Shown here piece after piece: positions 17,460 to 26,451 of a stretch of DNA of 64,000 bases. This DNA is from Alphaproteobacteria bacterium (GTDB taxonomy: Bacteria > Pseudomonadota > Alphaproteobacteria > Micropepsales > Micropepsaceae), in the NCBI GenBank assembly GCA_021324545.1, contig JAJPIX010000044.1:1-64000 (forward strand), read 5' to 3'. The notes below the pieces were generated by a model that saw nothing but the letters and a program-made list of their open reading frames with translations, was not told the DNA's origin and did no database searches. A program made the position numbers and the translations under genes. Within the stretch, counting starts at the first letter, position 1; each line of letters begins with the position of its first letter.

Positions 17460-19151
17460 ATGAAGCAGCATTCGACGGATTTCGCCGGTCCCTCGATTTC
17501 CCATTTTGGCCCGCCGCTCTCGCCTGACACGGTCTATAGCGGCACCCCGGGCAACGACACGATCATCGGAACCGAAACCAACGATTTCTTCAACATGACC
17601 GATGGCGGAAGCGATTGGGTTTACGGGTTGAAGGGGAACGACGTATTCGCTTTCGGCGCCACCTTGAACCCGGGCGACCGGATCGATGGAGGCGAGGGGT
17701 ATGATTCCGTGCTGATTGGAGGCACCTATCCGCTGGGAATCCACCCGGGTGCCACGACTCTGATTAATGTAGAAGAGCTCGACTTCGACAGCCAATACAG
17801 TTACGCGATAACGATGAACGACGGGAATGTCGGGCCGAAAGACACGCTGGTCGTCAACGCAATCCTTGATGCGCCCAACAGCTTCCAATTCGACGGATCG
17901 GCCGAGAAAGACGGGTCATTCGAAATAACATCCGGTACCGGCGATGATGTCCTGACCGGCGGAGCACAGGCAGACACATTTCATCTCGAGCACGGTGGAA
18001 ACGACACGGTCAAGGGCGGTCCGGGAATGGACAGCTTCTATTTCGGCGGCAGCTTCACGGCAAACGATCGCGTAGATGGCGGGATAGACAGCGACGAGAT
18101 CATTCTTGACGGAAACTATACTGGCGCCCACGCGATCACTTTTCAGGCCGCCACGATGAAGAGCGTAGAGATCATGGATCTTGCCGGTGGCCACAACTAT
18201 TCGCTGACCTTGAACGATGGAAATATTGCGGCGGGCCAGACGCTCTCTATCGCCAGGCTGTCCCCGCAGCCGGGCGATACGCTGACAGTGGACGCGTCCG
18301 CCGAAACGAACGGAAGCGTGATTTTCGTCGGGGGTCCGGGCAAGGACATTTTCACCGGGGCTTCCGGAAGCAACACGACGGATGGCTTTGTTTTCAAAAC
18401 TGGCGATCTTCAAGCCAGCGACCGCATAAACGGAGGCAGCGCAGGGTGGGAGGATCAGGTCAATATCGACGGCGACTATTCGTCGGGCATCACATTGGCC
18501 GATGCGACGATCAGGAATATCAGCTGGCTCAACCTCGACGGCGACTACAATTACAAGATAACAATGGCGGATGGAAATGTCGCCGCAGGTGCGACAATGA
18601 CTGTCTACGGCTGGGAGACCGTGGGCCATAAAGTAACATTCGATGCCTCGGCGGAATCCGACGGGCAGTACGAGTATTGCGGCCACGACGGGCGCGACAT
18701 CGTTACCGGCGGCCAATTGAACGATCACCTGATCGGCGGCGGCGGCGCCGATCATCTGACAGGCGGCTCGGGAGACGATCTGTATGACTATTTTGGCGCA
18801 TCGGATTCCACCGGCACCCATTACGACACGATCACAGGCTTCGATTTCCTGACGGCCGACCTGTTCGTCATTCAGAATGTTGCCGTGCAGGGCATCAACA
18901 AGGCGGTTAAGGGCGGCCCGCTTTCAACGGCCACCTTCAACACGGACTTGGCCGCCGCGGTCAACGCTGCACATCTGGGCAACAACGACGCGGTGCTTTT
19001 CATTCCGAACGGCGGCACGCTGAAGGGCGACATTTTCCTGGTCGTCGACGGAAATCACACCGCGGGCTATCAGGCCGGAAAGGATTTCGTTTTCCTTCTC
19101 GACAACCCGCTGCATCTGACATCGCTGGATAAAGCCGACTTCATCACCTGA
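17460..19151 (+). CDS. RTX-type calcium-binding secreted protein with repeated modules
   Basis: The 563-residue acidic, Gly/Asp-rich protein lacks an N-terminal signal peptide. It carries hemolysin-type nonapeptide motifs at the start (GTPGNDTIIGTETNDFF), middle (GTGDDVLTGGAQADTF) and C-terminus (GGQLNDHLIGGGGADHLTGG). Between them a unit of roughly 130 residues recurs about three times, marked by YxITMxDGNVxxGxT, FDxSAExDGS and DRxxGG. The C-terminus ends in a hydrophobic/acidic tail as in type I secretion substrates. No ABC/HlyD/TolC secretion genes lie nearby. Probably an extracellular or surface protein; no enzyme domain is visible. Confidence 0.8.
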   Translation: MKQHSTDFAGPSISHFGPPLSPDTVYSGTPGNDTIIGTETNDFFNMTDGGSDWVYGLKGNDVFAFGATLNPGDRIDGGEGYDSVLIGGTYPLGIHPGATTLINVEELDFDSQYSYAITMNDGNVGPKDTLVVNAILDAPNSFQFDGSAEKDGSFEITSGTGDDVLTGGAQADTFHLEHGGNDTVKGGPGMDSFYFGGSFTANDRVDGGIDSDEIILDGNYTGAHAITFQAATMKSVEIMDLAGGHNYSLTLNDGNIAAGQTLSIARLSPQPGDTLTVDASAETNGSVIFVGGPGKDIFTGASGSNTTDGFVFKTGDLQASDRINGGSAGWEDQVNIDGDYSSGITLADATIRNISWLNLDGDYNYKITMADGNVAAGATMTVYGWETVGHKVTFDASAESDGQYEYCGHDGRDIVTGGQLNDHLIGGGGADHLTGGSGDDLYDYFGASDSTGTHYDTITGFDFLTADLFVIQNVAVQGINKAVKGGPLSTATFNTDLAAAVNAAHLGNNDAVLFIPNGGTLKGDIFLVVDGNHTAGYQAGKDFVFLLDNPLHLTSLDKADFIT

Positions 19152-19158
19152 CTCCGCT

Positions 19159-20064
19159 TCAGCCGAATTTCCGATCCTGCCACCACGGAAAATAGGGCGG
19201 CATGTCTTGCGAAACGGTTTGCGGAAATTTCGCAGGCCGCTTTTCGAGGAAGCTCATCACGCCTTCCTTCACATCCGCCGACTGGCCCCTGGAATAGATA
19301 CCGCGCGAGTCGATCCTGTGCGCCTCCATGGGATGATCGAGCGCCGACAGCCGCCACATCATCTGCCGCGTCAGCGCCACAGCCACCGGCGCCGTGTTAT
19401 CGCGGATTTCACAGGCAAGCCTGTGTGCCTGCGGCATGAGCTGATCGTGCTTGTGGATGGCGCTGATCAACCGTCCGCGAAGCGCTTCCTCGGCGTCGAA
19501 CACCCGCCCCGTGTAGCACCATTCCAGTGCCTGGCTGATACCCACGATCCGCGGCAGGAACCAGCTCGAGCAGGCCTCCGGCACGATTCCGCGGCGCGTG
19601 AAAACAAACCCGAAGCGCGCCTGTTCACTGGCGATGCGGATATCGGCCGCCAATTGCATGGTGACGCCAACGCCCACCGCCGGTCCGTTAACCGCGCAAA
19701 TGATGGGCTTGAGGCACTCAAACATGGTGAGCGTGAGGCGGCCGCCGCCATCACGGATGCGCTCGTCGCTCCAGTTGATCGCTTCGCCCTCGCCCGCCGC
19801 GCGTTCGGGCGTATCGGCGCGCTTGTTGTAGTCGAACGTTTTGGCGCCCTGGCTGAGGTCGGCGCCCGCGCAGAAAGCGCGGCCGGCGCCTGTCATGATG
19901 ATGACGCGCACTTCGTCGTCAGTGTTCGCCTTCGTGAACACATCCATCATCTCGCGCATCATTTTGGCGGTGAAAGCGTTGAGCTTTTCCGGGCGGTTCA
20001 GCGTGAGCGTGAGGATGCCATCGTTCACATGGACGGCGATCTGCTCATAGGGGCCGTAGGTCAT
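19159..20064 (-). CDS. Enoyl-CoA hydratase/isomerase family protein
   Basis: The 301-residue crotonase has the oxyanion-hole segment GAGRAFCAGADLSQG, CAVNGPAVGVGVTMQLAADI and a catalytic-region FTRRGIVPEACSSWFLPRIV with the glutamate of the second hole. The insertion after AGADLS (about 40 residues, with FDYNKRADTPE) is longer than in classical hydratases. It is the last gene of the beta-oxidation operon, 3 nt after the fusion-enzyme gene. It is likely to hydrate enoyl-CoAs in fatty or branched acid breakdown; the exact substrate is undetermined. Confidence 0.88.
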   Translation of the reverse strand: MTYGPYEQIAVHVNDGILTLTLNRPEKLNAFTAKMMREMMDVFTKANTDDEVRVIIMTGAGRAFCAGADLSQGAKTFDYNKRADTPERAAGEGEAINWSDERIRDGGGRLTLTMFECLKPIICAVNGPAVGVGVTMQLAADIRIASEQARFGFVFTRRGIVPEACSSWFLPRIVGISQALEWCYTGRVFDAEEALRGRLISAIHKHDQLMPQAHRLACEIRDNTAPVAVALTRQMMWRLSALDHPMEAHRIDSRGIYSRGQSADVKEGVMSFLEKRPAKFPQTVSQDMPPYFPWWQDRKFG

Positions 20065-20067
20065 GGC

Positions 20068-22251
20068 TCATGCAGCCTGCTTCTGCGGCGCGAAGCGGCC
20101 GTAGAAGGTTTCGCCCTTCGCCGCCATGTCGCGCAGAAGCTGGTTGGGCTTGAAGCGATCGCCGAACTTCTTCTGGAACGCTTCGCAGCGTTCGACGAAT
20201 TTCTTCGCGCCGATCGTGTCGATATAGCTCACCGTGCCGCCGGTGAAGGGCGCAAAGCCCCAGCCCAGAATGGAGCCCACATCGGCATCGCGCGGATCGG
20301 TGATGACGCCCTCCTCGAAACAGCGCGCGGCTTCCAGCGCCTGAATGGTGAGGAAGCGTTCTTCCATTTCCTTCACGTCGGCCAGATGCCATTTGTCCTT
20401 GTACTTGAAGAGATCGGGCCAGATGCGCAGACGTTTCGAGCCGTCGTAATCGTAGAACCCCTTGTTGTTCTTGCGGCCCAGCCGCCCGTTCTTTTCCACG
20501 ATCCAAGAGAGCAACTGCTCGCCCGGATCGTTTCCCGTCTGGCCGAGATCCTTGCGGGTCTGCCGCGTGACCTTGAGCGCAGTGTCGATGCCGACCGAAT
20601 CCGTCACTTCCAGCGGGCCCATCGGCATGCCGGACATGCGGCCGACATTTTCGATCATGGCGGGATTTATGCCTTCCAGCAGCATTGCCATGCCTTCGCG
20701 CGTGTACGTGCCGAAGCAGCGCGATGTATAGAAGCCGCGTGAATCGTTCACCACGATCGGTGTTTTCCTGATCTTCTTTGCGAAATCGATGGCGACCGCC
20801 AGCGCATGATCCTTCGTCTGCTTGCCCATGATGATTTCGACGAGCGGCATGCGCTCCACCGGCGAGAAGAAATGGATGCCGATAAAGGCGGCCGGCCGGT
20901 CGCTGGCTTCCGCCAGCCCCGTGATCGGCAAGGTGGACGTGTTGGAGGCGAATACCGCCTCCTTCTTCAACACCGCACAAGCCTTTTTTGTGGCTTCCGC
21001 TTTCACCGCGCGGTCCTCGAACACCGCTTCGATGACAAGGTCCACATTCTTCAGATCGCCGAAATCGGCCGTGGGATGGATGCGCGCCAGCACTTCGGCT
21101 TTTTTCTCCGGCGTGGAACGCCCGCGCGAGATTGCCTTGTCGAGGATGCCGGCCACGTGATCCCTGCCGGCGTTGGCCTTGCCGATGGTTGTATCCACCA
21201 GCACAACATCCACGCCGGAAAGCGCTGAGACATAGGCGATGCCGCTACCCATCACGCCCGCGCCCAAAATTCCGAGCGTCTTCACATCGGTCGGGGCCTC
21301 GGTGTGCGGGCGGCGCGCGCCCTTGCCGAGATCCTGCATCGAAAGGAACAGCGTGCGGATCATGTTGCGGCTTTCGGGCCGGCCGAGCAGCTTCACGAAA
21401 TAGGTGGCTTCGATCCTGAGCGCCTGATCGATCGGCACCTGCAGGCCCTCATAAACGCAATCCATGATGTAGATCTGCGCGGGATAGTTGCCGTAGCTCT
21501 CCTTTCGCAGCATGGCGTTGCCCATGGTGAACACCTGGCCGCCGCCGGGCGAATAGGGTCCGCCGCCGGGAATCTTGAAATCCTTCTGATCCCAGGGCTG
21601 CACCGCGACGGGCGACGACTTGATCCACCGTTTGCACTCCGCAACCGGATCGGCAACCACCGCATGAACCATCTTCATGCCGAGCGCCGCCTGGGGGTTG
21701 ACCGTCTGTCCCTGAAGGATGAGCGGAAGCGCCGCCATAGCGCCCATCAGACGCGGCAGACGCTGCGTGCCGCCGCCGCCGGGAAGCAATCCCACTTTCA
21801 CTTCCGGAAGGCCGAGCTGGATTTTCGGATTGTCCTGAACCGCGCGGTAATGGCACGACAGCGTGATTTCCAGGCCGCCGCCCAGCGCCAGACCATTGAT
21901 CGCAGCGGCCACCGGCTTGCCGCAGGTTTCCAGCGCGCGCTGCGCTTTATGAAACTGCATCACGCCGTTGAAGCGCGCGCCCAGCGCCTCCTGCGGCGAC
22001 AGCTTCTGCCCGCCGCCGCCGGCTGCGCCTTCCATTTCGTCCAGCGCCGCGCCGGCGCAGAAGCCGTTGGGCTTTCCGCTGGTGATGACGAGGCCCTTGA
22101 TGGATGCATCGCTTGCGACCTTGGCGCTGATCGCCGCCAGATCGGCAATCACCCCGCCGGTCAGCACATTCATGCTGCGGCCGGGCACATCCAGCGCCAC
22201 CGTGACGATGCCGTCTGCATCCTGATCCCATTTGAAGTTCTTGAGGTCCAT
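20068..22251 (-). CDS. FadB/FadJ-type multifunctional enoyl-CoA hydratase/3-hydroxyacyl-CoA dehydrogenase
   Basis: The 727-residue fusion enzyme has an N-terminal crotonase domain (about 1-190; GFCAGAALDEM, INGLALGGGLEITLSCHY, LGLPEVKVGLLPGGGGTQRL). A Rossmann dehydrogenase domain follows (about 325-500; GILGAGVMGSGIAY, ASNTSTLPIT, FSPVERMPLVEI), and then two 3HCDH C-terminal domains (NDSRGFYTSRCFGTYTREG; PFTGGTVSYID). It converts trans-enoyl-CoA to 3-ketoacyl-CoA. Together with the thiolase upstream it forms a complete beta-oxidation core. Confidence 0.93.
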   Translation of the reverse strand: MDLKNFKWDQDADGIVTVALDVPGRSMNVLTGGVIADLAAISAKVASDASIKGLVITSGKPNGFCAGAALDEMEGAAGGGGQKLSPQEALGARFNGVMQFHKAQRALETCGKPVAAAINGLALGGGLEITLSCHYRAVQDNPKIQLGLPEVKVGLLPGGGGTQRLPRLMGAMAALPLILQGQTVNPQAALGMKMVHAVVADPVAECKRWIKSSPVAVQPWDQKDFKIPGGGPYSPGGGQVFTMGNAMLRKESYGNYPAQIYIMDCVYEGLQVPIDQALRIEATYFVKLLGRPESRNMIRTLFLSMQDLGKGARRPHTEAPTDVKTLGILGAGVMGSGIAYVSALSGVDVVLVDTTIGKANAGRDHVAGILDKAISRGRSTPEKKAEVLARIHPTADFGDLKNVDLVIEAVFEDRAVKAEATKKACAVLKKEAVFASNTSTLPITGLAEASDRPAAFIGIHFFSPVERMPLVEIIMGKQTKDHALAVAIDFAKKIRKTPIVVNDSRGFYTSRCFGTYTREGMAMLLEGINPAMIENVGRMSGMPMGPLEVTDSVGIDTALKVTRQTRKDLGQTGNDPGEQLLSWIVEKNGRLGRKNNKGFYDYDGSKRLRIWPDLFKYKDKWHLADVKEMEERFLTIQALEAARCFEEGVITDPRDADVGSILGWGFAPFTGGTVSYIDTIGAKKFVERCEAFQKKFGDRFKPNQLLRDMAAKGETFYGRFAPQKQAA

Positions 22252-22270
22252 TTTGGTCTCCTAGTTCTTT

Positions 22271-22400
22271 TCCCTCGCCCCCACGGACGTGGGGGAGAGG
22301 GTCAGGGCGAGGGGGGTGACGTCTGTGCGATTCACGAAGTGGGTGGCATCTTTCTCGGCCCCCTCACCCACGCCCTCTCCACCGCAACCGGGGGAGAGGG
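22271..22400. repeat. Dispersed-type GC-rich inverted repeats in the fad intergenic gap
   Basis: Two related copies (about 22271-22313 and 22359-22400) contain CCCTCGCCC/GGGGGAGAGGG-type palindromic segments in the only large gap inside the operon. The type resembles REP-like elements scattered through alphaproteobacterial genomes. They could form mRNA hairpins between the thiolase and fusion-enzyme cistrons. Confidence 0.6.
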
Positions 22401-22407
22401 ATTCCTC

Positions 22408-23613
22408 TCACACCCTCTCGATGATGGTCGCCGTGCCCATGCCGGCGCCGACGCAGAGCGTGACAAGCCCCGTCTCCAGGTCGCGGCGCTTGAGCTCGTC
22501 GAGCAGCGTGCCCAAAATCATCGCGCCGGTGGCGCCAAGCGGATGGCCCATGGCGATGGCGCCCCCGTTCACGTTGACCTTGTCATGCGGAATATCGAGC
22601 ACCTTCATGTAGCGCAGGACGACAGAGGCGAACGCCTCGTTCAGCTCATAAAGATCGATGTCGGTGGCTTTCATGCCGCAGCGTTTGAGAACCTTTTCGG
22701 TTACCAGCGCGGGGCCCGTGAGCATGATGCAGGGCTCCGACCCGATGGAGGCAAAGCCGCGAATGCGCGCGCGCGGCTTCAGGCCCTGCGCCGCGCCGGC
22801 TTCCTTCGTTCCCAGCAGCACGGCGGCGGCGCCATCGACGATTCCGCTGGAATTGCCGGCGTGATGCACATGGTTGAGCGCCTCAACTTGCGGGTAACGC
22901 TGGATCGCCACGGAGTCGAAACCCATCGCGCCCATCTGGGTGAACGACGGATTGAGGGATGCCAGGGACTGCATGGTGGTATCGGGCCGCATGTGCTCGT
23001 CGTGATCTAGCACGGTCTGGCCGATCACATCTTTCACCGGCACGATGGACTTCCTGAAGTAGCCGTTCTTCCAGGCATTGGCCGCGCGCTTCTGGCTTTC
23101 CACCGCGAATGCGTCCACGTCGTCGCGCGAAAAGCCGTCGAGCGTGGCAATCAGATCGGCCCCGATGCCCTGCGGCACGAAATAGGCCTTGAGCGCAACG
23201 GACGGATCCACGGGCCAGGCGCCGCCGGAGGCGCCCATGCCCACGCGGCTCATGCTTTCCACGCCGCCGCCGATGGTGAGATCGGACTGGCCGCTCATCA
23301 CCTGTCCGGCGGCCATGTTGCAGGCTTCAAGGCCGGAAGAGCAGAAGCGGTTGATCTGCACGCCGGGAACGTTCTCGGCGTAATCGGCCTTCAGCACCGC
23401 CGTGCGCGCGATGTTCGCGCCCTGCTCACCCACCGGATCCACACAACCCAGGATCACATCGTCGAGTTCCGAGGTGTCCAGATGATTGCGGTCGCGGATG
23501 GCCCTGAGCGCCTGCGTGGCAAGCTCCAGCGCGGTGGTGGCATGAAGGCTGCCATCCTTCTTGCCTTTTCCGCGCGGCGTGCGCACGGCATCGAAAATGT
23601 AGCAGTCGGTCAT
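22408..23613 (-). CDS. fadA: Acetyl-CoA acyltransferase (3-ketoacyl-CoA thiolase)
   Basis: The 401-residue thiolase has the acylated Cys91 in [11 protein letters not shown], the His of [10 protein letters not shown], and the C-terminal Cys387 in [10 protein letters not shown]. It cleaves 3-ketoacyl-CoA to acetyl-CoA and a shortened acyl-CoA. The full thiolase length and all catalytic residues are present. It follows the MerR regulator by 48 nt on the same strand and precedes the FadB-type gene, so it belongs to the regulator-headed operon. Confidence 0.93.
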   Translation of the reverse strand: MTDCYIFDAVRTPRGKGKKDGSLHATTALELATQALRAIRDRNHLDTSELDDVILGCVDPVGEQGANIARTAVLKADYAENVPGVQINRFCSSGLEACNMAAGQVMSGQSDLTIGGGVESMSRVGMGASGGAWPVDPSVALKAYFVPQGIGADLIATLDGFSRDDVDAFAVESQKRAANAWKNGYFRKSIVPVKDVIGQTVLDHDEHMRPDTTMQSLASLNPSFTQMGAMGFDSVAIQRYPQVEALNHVHHAGNSSGIVDGAAAVLLGTKEAGAAQGLKPRARIRGFASIGSEPCIMLTGPALVTEKVLKRCGMKATDIDLYELNEAFASVVLRYMKVLDIPHDKVNVNGGAIAMGHPLGATGAMILGTLLDELKRRDLETGLVTLCVGAGMGTATIIERV

Positions 23614-23661
23614 CGGAGCATTCTCCTCGCTGATTATTTCACGCGGAGCCGCGTGAGACGT

Positions 23662-24102
23662 TCATTCTTCGGCCGGCATCAGGCCGTATCCGGTCAGGCG
23701 CACGCGTTGCGGCGCGCGCTCCTTGGCATCGCGTTCGTTCAGTTTGGTCTCGATCATTTCCAGTCCGAGCTTCAGCTCGGCGATGGACTCGTCGATATCC
23801 TTTTTCTGCCGTTCGAGCGCTGCAATCCGCTCGGCGAATTTCCGTTTCGCATACTGCATCTGGGCGATGGCACCGTCGCCGTGATTGTAGAGATCGAGGA
23901 TTTCCCCGATTTCGGCGAGGCTGAAGCCGACGCGGCGGCCGCGCAGAATGAGGGTGAGCCGCGCGCGGTCGCGCTGCGAATAGATGCGGGTCTGGCCCCG
24001 GCGCTCCGGCGCGATGAGCCCTTCGTCTTCGTAATGGCGAAGCGTGCGGGCGGTGACGCCCAGCTCTTTCGTCAGTTCACGGATGGAATAGGTCCGGCCC
24101 AT
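23662..24102 (-). CDS. MerR-family regulator of acyl-CoA catabolism (LiuR-like)
   Basis: The 146-residue protein has an N-terminal MerR winged helix (YSIRELTKELGVTARTLRHY, EDEGLIAPERRGQTRIYSQR) and a long dimerisation coiled coil (RKFAERIAALERQKKDIDES). No metal-binding cysteines are present, which fits the branch that senses CoA intermediates (LiuR type). It heads the operon with thiolase, FadB-type enzyme and hydratase. A LiuR-like palindrome lies 25 nt upstream of its start, so autoregulation of the whole operon is likely. Confidence 0.9.
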   Translation of the reverse strand: MGRTYSIRELTKELGVTARTLRHYEDEGLIAPERRGQTRIYSQRDRARLTLILRGRRVGFSLAEIGEILDLYNHGDGAIAQMQYAKRKFAERIAALERQKKDIDESIAELKLGLEMIETKLNERDAKERAPQRVRLTGYGLMPAEE

Positions 24103-24126
24103 GATGGGCCGGACTCCTAGGGGAAG

Positions 24127-24142
24127 TTTACGTTTACGTCAA
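24127..24142 (-). promoter_or_regulatory. LiuR-like operator upstream of merR-fad operon
   Basis: TTTACGT-TT-ACGTCAA is a 16-bp palindrome with one mismatch between the arms. It closely fits the ACGT-centred consensus known for LiuR-type MerR regulators. It lies 25 nt before the merR start, in the 42-nt gap to the sod gene. Confidence 0.65.
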
Positions 24143-24144
24143 CG

Positions 24145-24777
24145 TCAGGCGGCAGCTCTGATTGGATGGTCTTCTTTCTCGAGATTTTCCGCGGCGAAGT
24201 CCCAGTTGAGCAGCTCGCCCAAGACCTGTTCCAGGTATTTGGCCCGGGCATTCTGGTAATCGAGGTAGTAGGCATGCTCCCAGACATCGACGGCCAAGAG
24301 GCAGTTGATGCCGTCGGTCATCGGATTTTCGGCATTGGGCGTCCGGCGCACCGAAAGCTTGCCGCCGTGCGAGACGAGCCAGGCCCAGCCCGAGCCAAAC
24401 TGTGTCTTGCCGGCTTCGGCGAGCTCGCTCACGAGTTTTTCGAGCCCGCCAAAATCGCGCTCGATCGCGGATTTGAGATGACCTGACGGCCTGCCCCCCT
24501 TGGGTGCGAGGCTGCGCCAGTAGAAATCATGGTTCCACACCTGCCCCGCGTTGTTGAAGATTTTCTTCTCTTTCCCGTCGGATGCCTTGAACGTGGCGCG
24601 CACGATCTGCTCCAGCTTCATATCGGCAAAGCGCGTGCCTTCCACGAGCCTGTTGAGCATATCCACATAGGCCTTGTGGTGCTTGCCATAATGGAAGCCG
24701 ATGGTTTTGGCGCTGATCACCGGCACCAGCGCGTCTTCGGAATAAGGCAGGGGTGCGAGTTCGAACGGACCGGCCAT
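24145..24777 (-). CDS. sodB: Fe/Mn-type superoxide dismutase
   Basis: The 210-residue enzyme has metal ligands His29 (HYGKHH), His83 (WNHDFYW), Asp164 and His168 (DVWEHAYYLDYQN). It dismutates superoxide to hydrogen peroxide and oxygen in the cytoplasm. Segments such as FGSGWAWLV favour the iron type, but metal choice cannot be settled by reading. ATG 24777 is preferred over an upstream start at 24825 because AAGGAG lies 9 nt before it. It is upstream of the merR operon on the same strand. Confidence 0.93.
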   Translation of the reverse strand: MAGPFELAPLPYSEDALVPVISAKTIGFHYGKHHKAYVDMLNRLVEGTRFADMKLEQIVRATFKASDGKEKKIFNNAGQVWNHDFYWRSLAPKGGRPSGHLKSAIERDFGGLEKLVSELAEAGKTQFGSGWAWLVSHGGKLSVRRTPNAENPMTDGINCLLAVDVWEHAYYLDYQNARAKYLEQVLGELLNWDFAAENLEKEDHPIRAAA

Positions 24778-24970
24778 CGCGTGCAACTCCTTTTCATTTG
24801 AGATTTTGGGTACGCCGCGGCGCACATCGGCAACCTTCGATCTTTTCAGATCACTTTGCCGCCTTTTCGGCAGCTTATTGGCCGGACGATGTGCGCCAGG
24901 AGATTCAATGAGCGGGCGCCAGATCGGTTCCGCAAGAAGATTGCGAAAGGGCCCGCGCCGCAGCCCGGAT

Positions 24971-26350
24971 TCAGCCGAAAAGGCCTTCGCGTTTCAGCCA
25001 GTCGAGGCCCTGCTGCAGCCCGCGTTCGAAGCGATCGAACAGCTCGTTGATCTCGCTTTCGGTAATGATCAGTGGCGGGCAAAGCGCGATGCGGTCGCCC
25101 AGCAGCGGACGGGAAATCACCCCTTCGGCTTCCGCGAATTTCGCAAAGACCGCCGCAACCGAGCGCGCGTGATCGAACTGCGCGCGTGTCTTCTTGTCCT
25201 TCACGATCTCGAACCCGCCGATCAGGCCCACCCCCTGCGCATCGGCGATGACCGGATATTCTTCGAGCTTCTTCAGGCGCTTCAGGAAATGCGGGCTCAT
25301 TCTGCGTACGTGCCCGACGATGTCGCGCTGCTGGTAGAGTTCGATGGTCTTGAGCGCGACGGCGGCGGCCACCGGGTGGCCGGTGTAGGTGTAGCCGTGG
25401 CCGAAGGTGCCGATCTTGCCGGACTCGCTTTCGATGACACCACACAGGTCCGGCGATACCAGCACCGCGGAAATCGGCAGATAGGCCGACGACAGGGCCT
25501 TGGCCACCGTCATGGTGGCTGGCGTCATGCCATAGGTTTCCGCGCCGAACATGTTGCCGGTGCGCGCAAAGCCCGAGATCACCTCATCGTCGATCAGCCG
25601 GATCCCGTATCTGGCAAGCACGCGCTGAATTGCGGGGAAATAGCCTTTTGGCGGGAGGATGACGCCGCCAGCGCCCTGCAACGGCTCGGCAATCATTGCG
25701 GCAATGGTTTCGGGCCCTTCCTCTTCGATCAGGGTCTGCAGATCGCCCGCCAGGCGCTCGGAAAACTGTTGTTCGGTCTCGCCGGGAAGGGCATTTCGGT
25801 AGAAATGCGGACATTCCGCAAACACCACGAAAGGCAGGGGAAGCCCGAAGCTCTTGTGCACCGCCGGAAGGCCGGTAAGGCTTCCTGCGGCGACGGTGAC
25901 GCCATGATAGGCCTTCATCCGGCTGATGATCTTTTTCCGTCCGGCGCGGCCTAGCGCGTGATTGACGTACCAGAACAGCTTGACCTGCGTATCGTTGGCC
26001 TCCGAACCGGAATTCGCAAAGAATACCTTGCCGACAGGAAATGGCGCGATCTCCTTCAGCTTTTCGGCGAGCGCGATGGCCGGTTCGTTGCTGCGGCCGG
26101 CGAAGAGATGCTCGTAGGCGAGCTTTCGCATTTGCGATGTGGCAGCTTCGACCAGGGCCTCTTCGCCCCAGCCCAGGCCCGTGCACCACAGGCCGCTCAT
26201 CGCCTCGATGTAATCCTTGCCTCTGTCGTCATAGACAAAAATGCCTTTGCCGCGCTCGAACACCACAGGGCCGCTCTCCCGGTGTTTCACCAGATTAGTG
26301 AAAGGATGCAGGACGGCTTCGACATCGCGGGTGTGGCTGTTGGAGAGCAT
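24971..26350 (-). CDS. Class III PLP aminotransferase (omega-amino acid/diamine:pyruvate type)
   Basis: The 459-residue protein carries FFANSGSEANDTQVKL, AYHGVTVAAGSLTG, the PLP aspartate region LIDDEVISGFARTGNMFG and the PLP lysine in TVAKALSSAYLP. Sequence style and length match omega-amino acid or putrescine/diamine:pyruvate transaminases (SpuC-like). It would move an amino group from a diamine or beta-amino acid to pyruvate. A decarboxylase of ODC type at 3.3 kb and a PuuP-like permease give a loose polyamine context, but they are not adjacent. Confidence 0.9.
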   Translation of the reverse strand: MLSNSHTRDVEAVLHPFTNLVKHRESGPVVFERGKGIFVYDDRGKDYIEAMSGLWCTGLGWGEEALVEAATSQMRKLAYEHLFAGRSNEPAIALAEKLKEIAPFPVGKVFFANSGSEANDTQVKLFWYVNHALGRAGRKKIISRMKAYHGVTVAAGSLTGLPAVHKSFGLPLPFVVFAECPHFYRNALPGETEQQFSERLAGDLQTLIEEEGPETIAAMIAEPLQGAGGVILPPKGYFPAIQRVLARYGIRLIDDEVISGFARTGNMFGAETYGMTPATMTVAKALSSAYLPISAVLVSPDLCGVIESESGKIGTFGHGYTYTGHPVAAAVALKTIELYQQRDIVGHVRRMSPHFLKRLKKLEEYPVIADAQGVGLIGGFEIVKDKKTRAQFDHARSVAAVFAKFAEAEGVISRPLLGDRIALCPPLIITESEINELFDRFERGLQQGLDWLKREGLFG

Positions 26351-26451
26351 GGGGAGAACCTTCGCAAATCCGGCCGATTACAGGCCTCGCGTGAAGGATC
26401 GTCAACAACGGCCGTCAAACAGCCGCAATGCGAAATCGGCAATCCGGACGG

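Noticed and set aside
22252-22407. Intergenic GC-rich palindromes as a riboswitch
   Set aside because: The two copies look like dispersed repeats and have no known riboswitch core.
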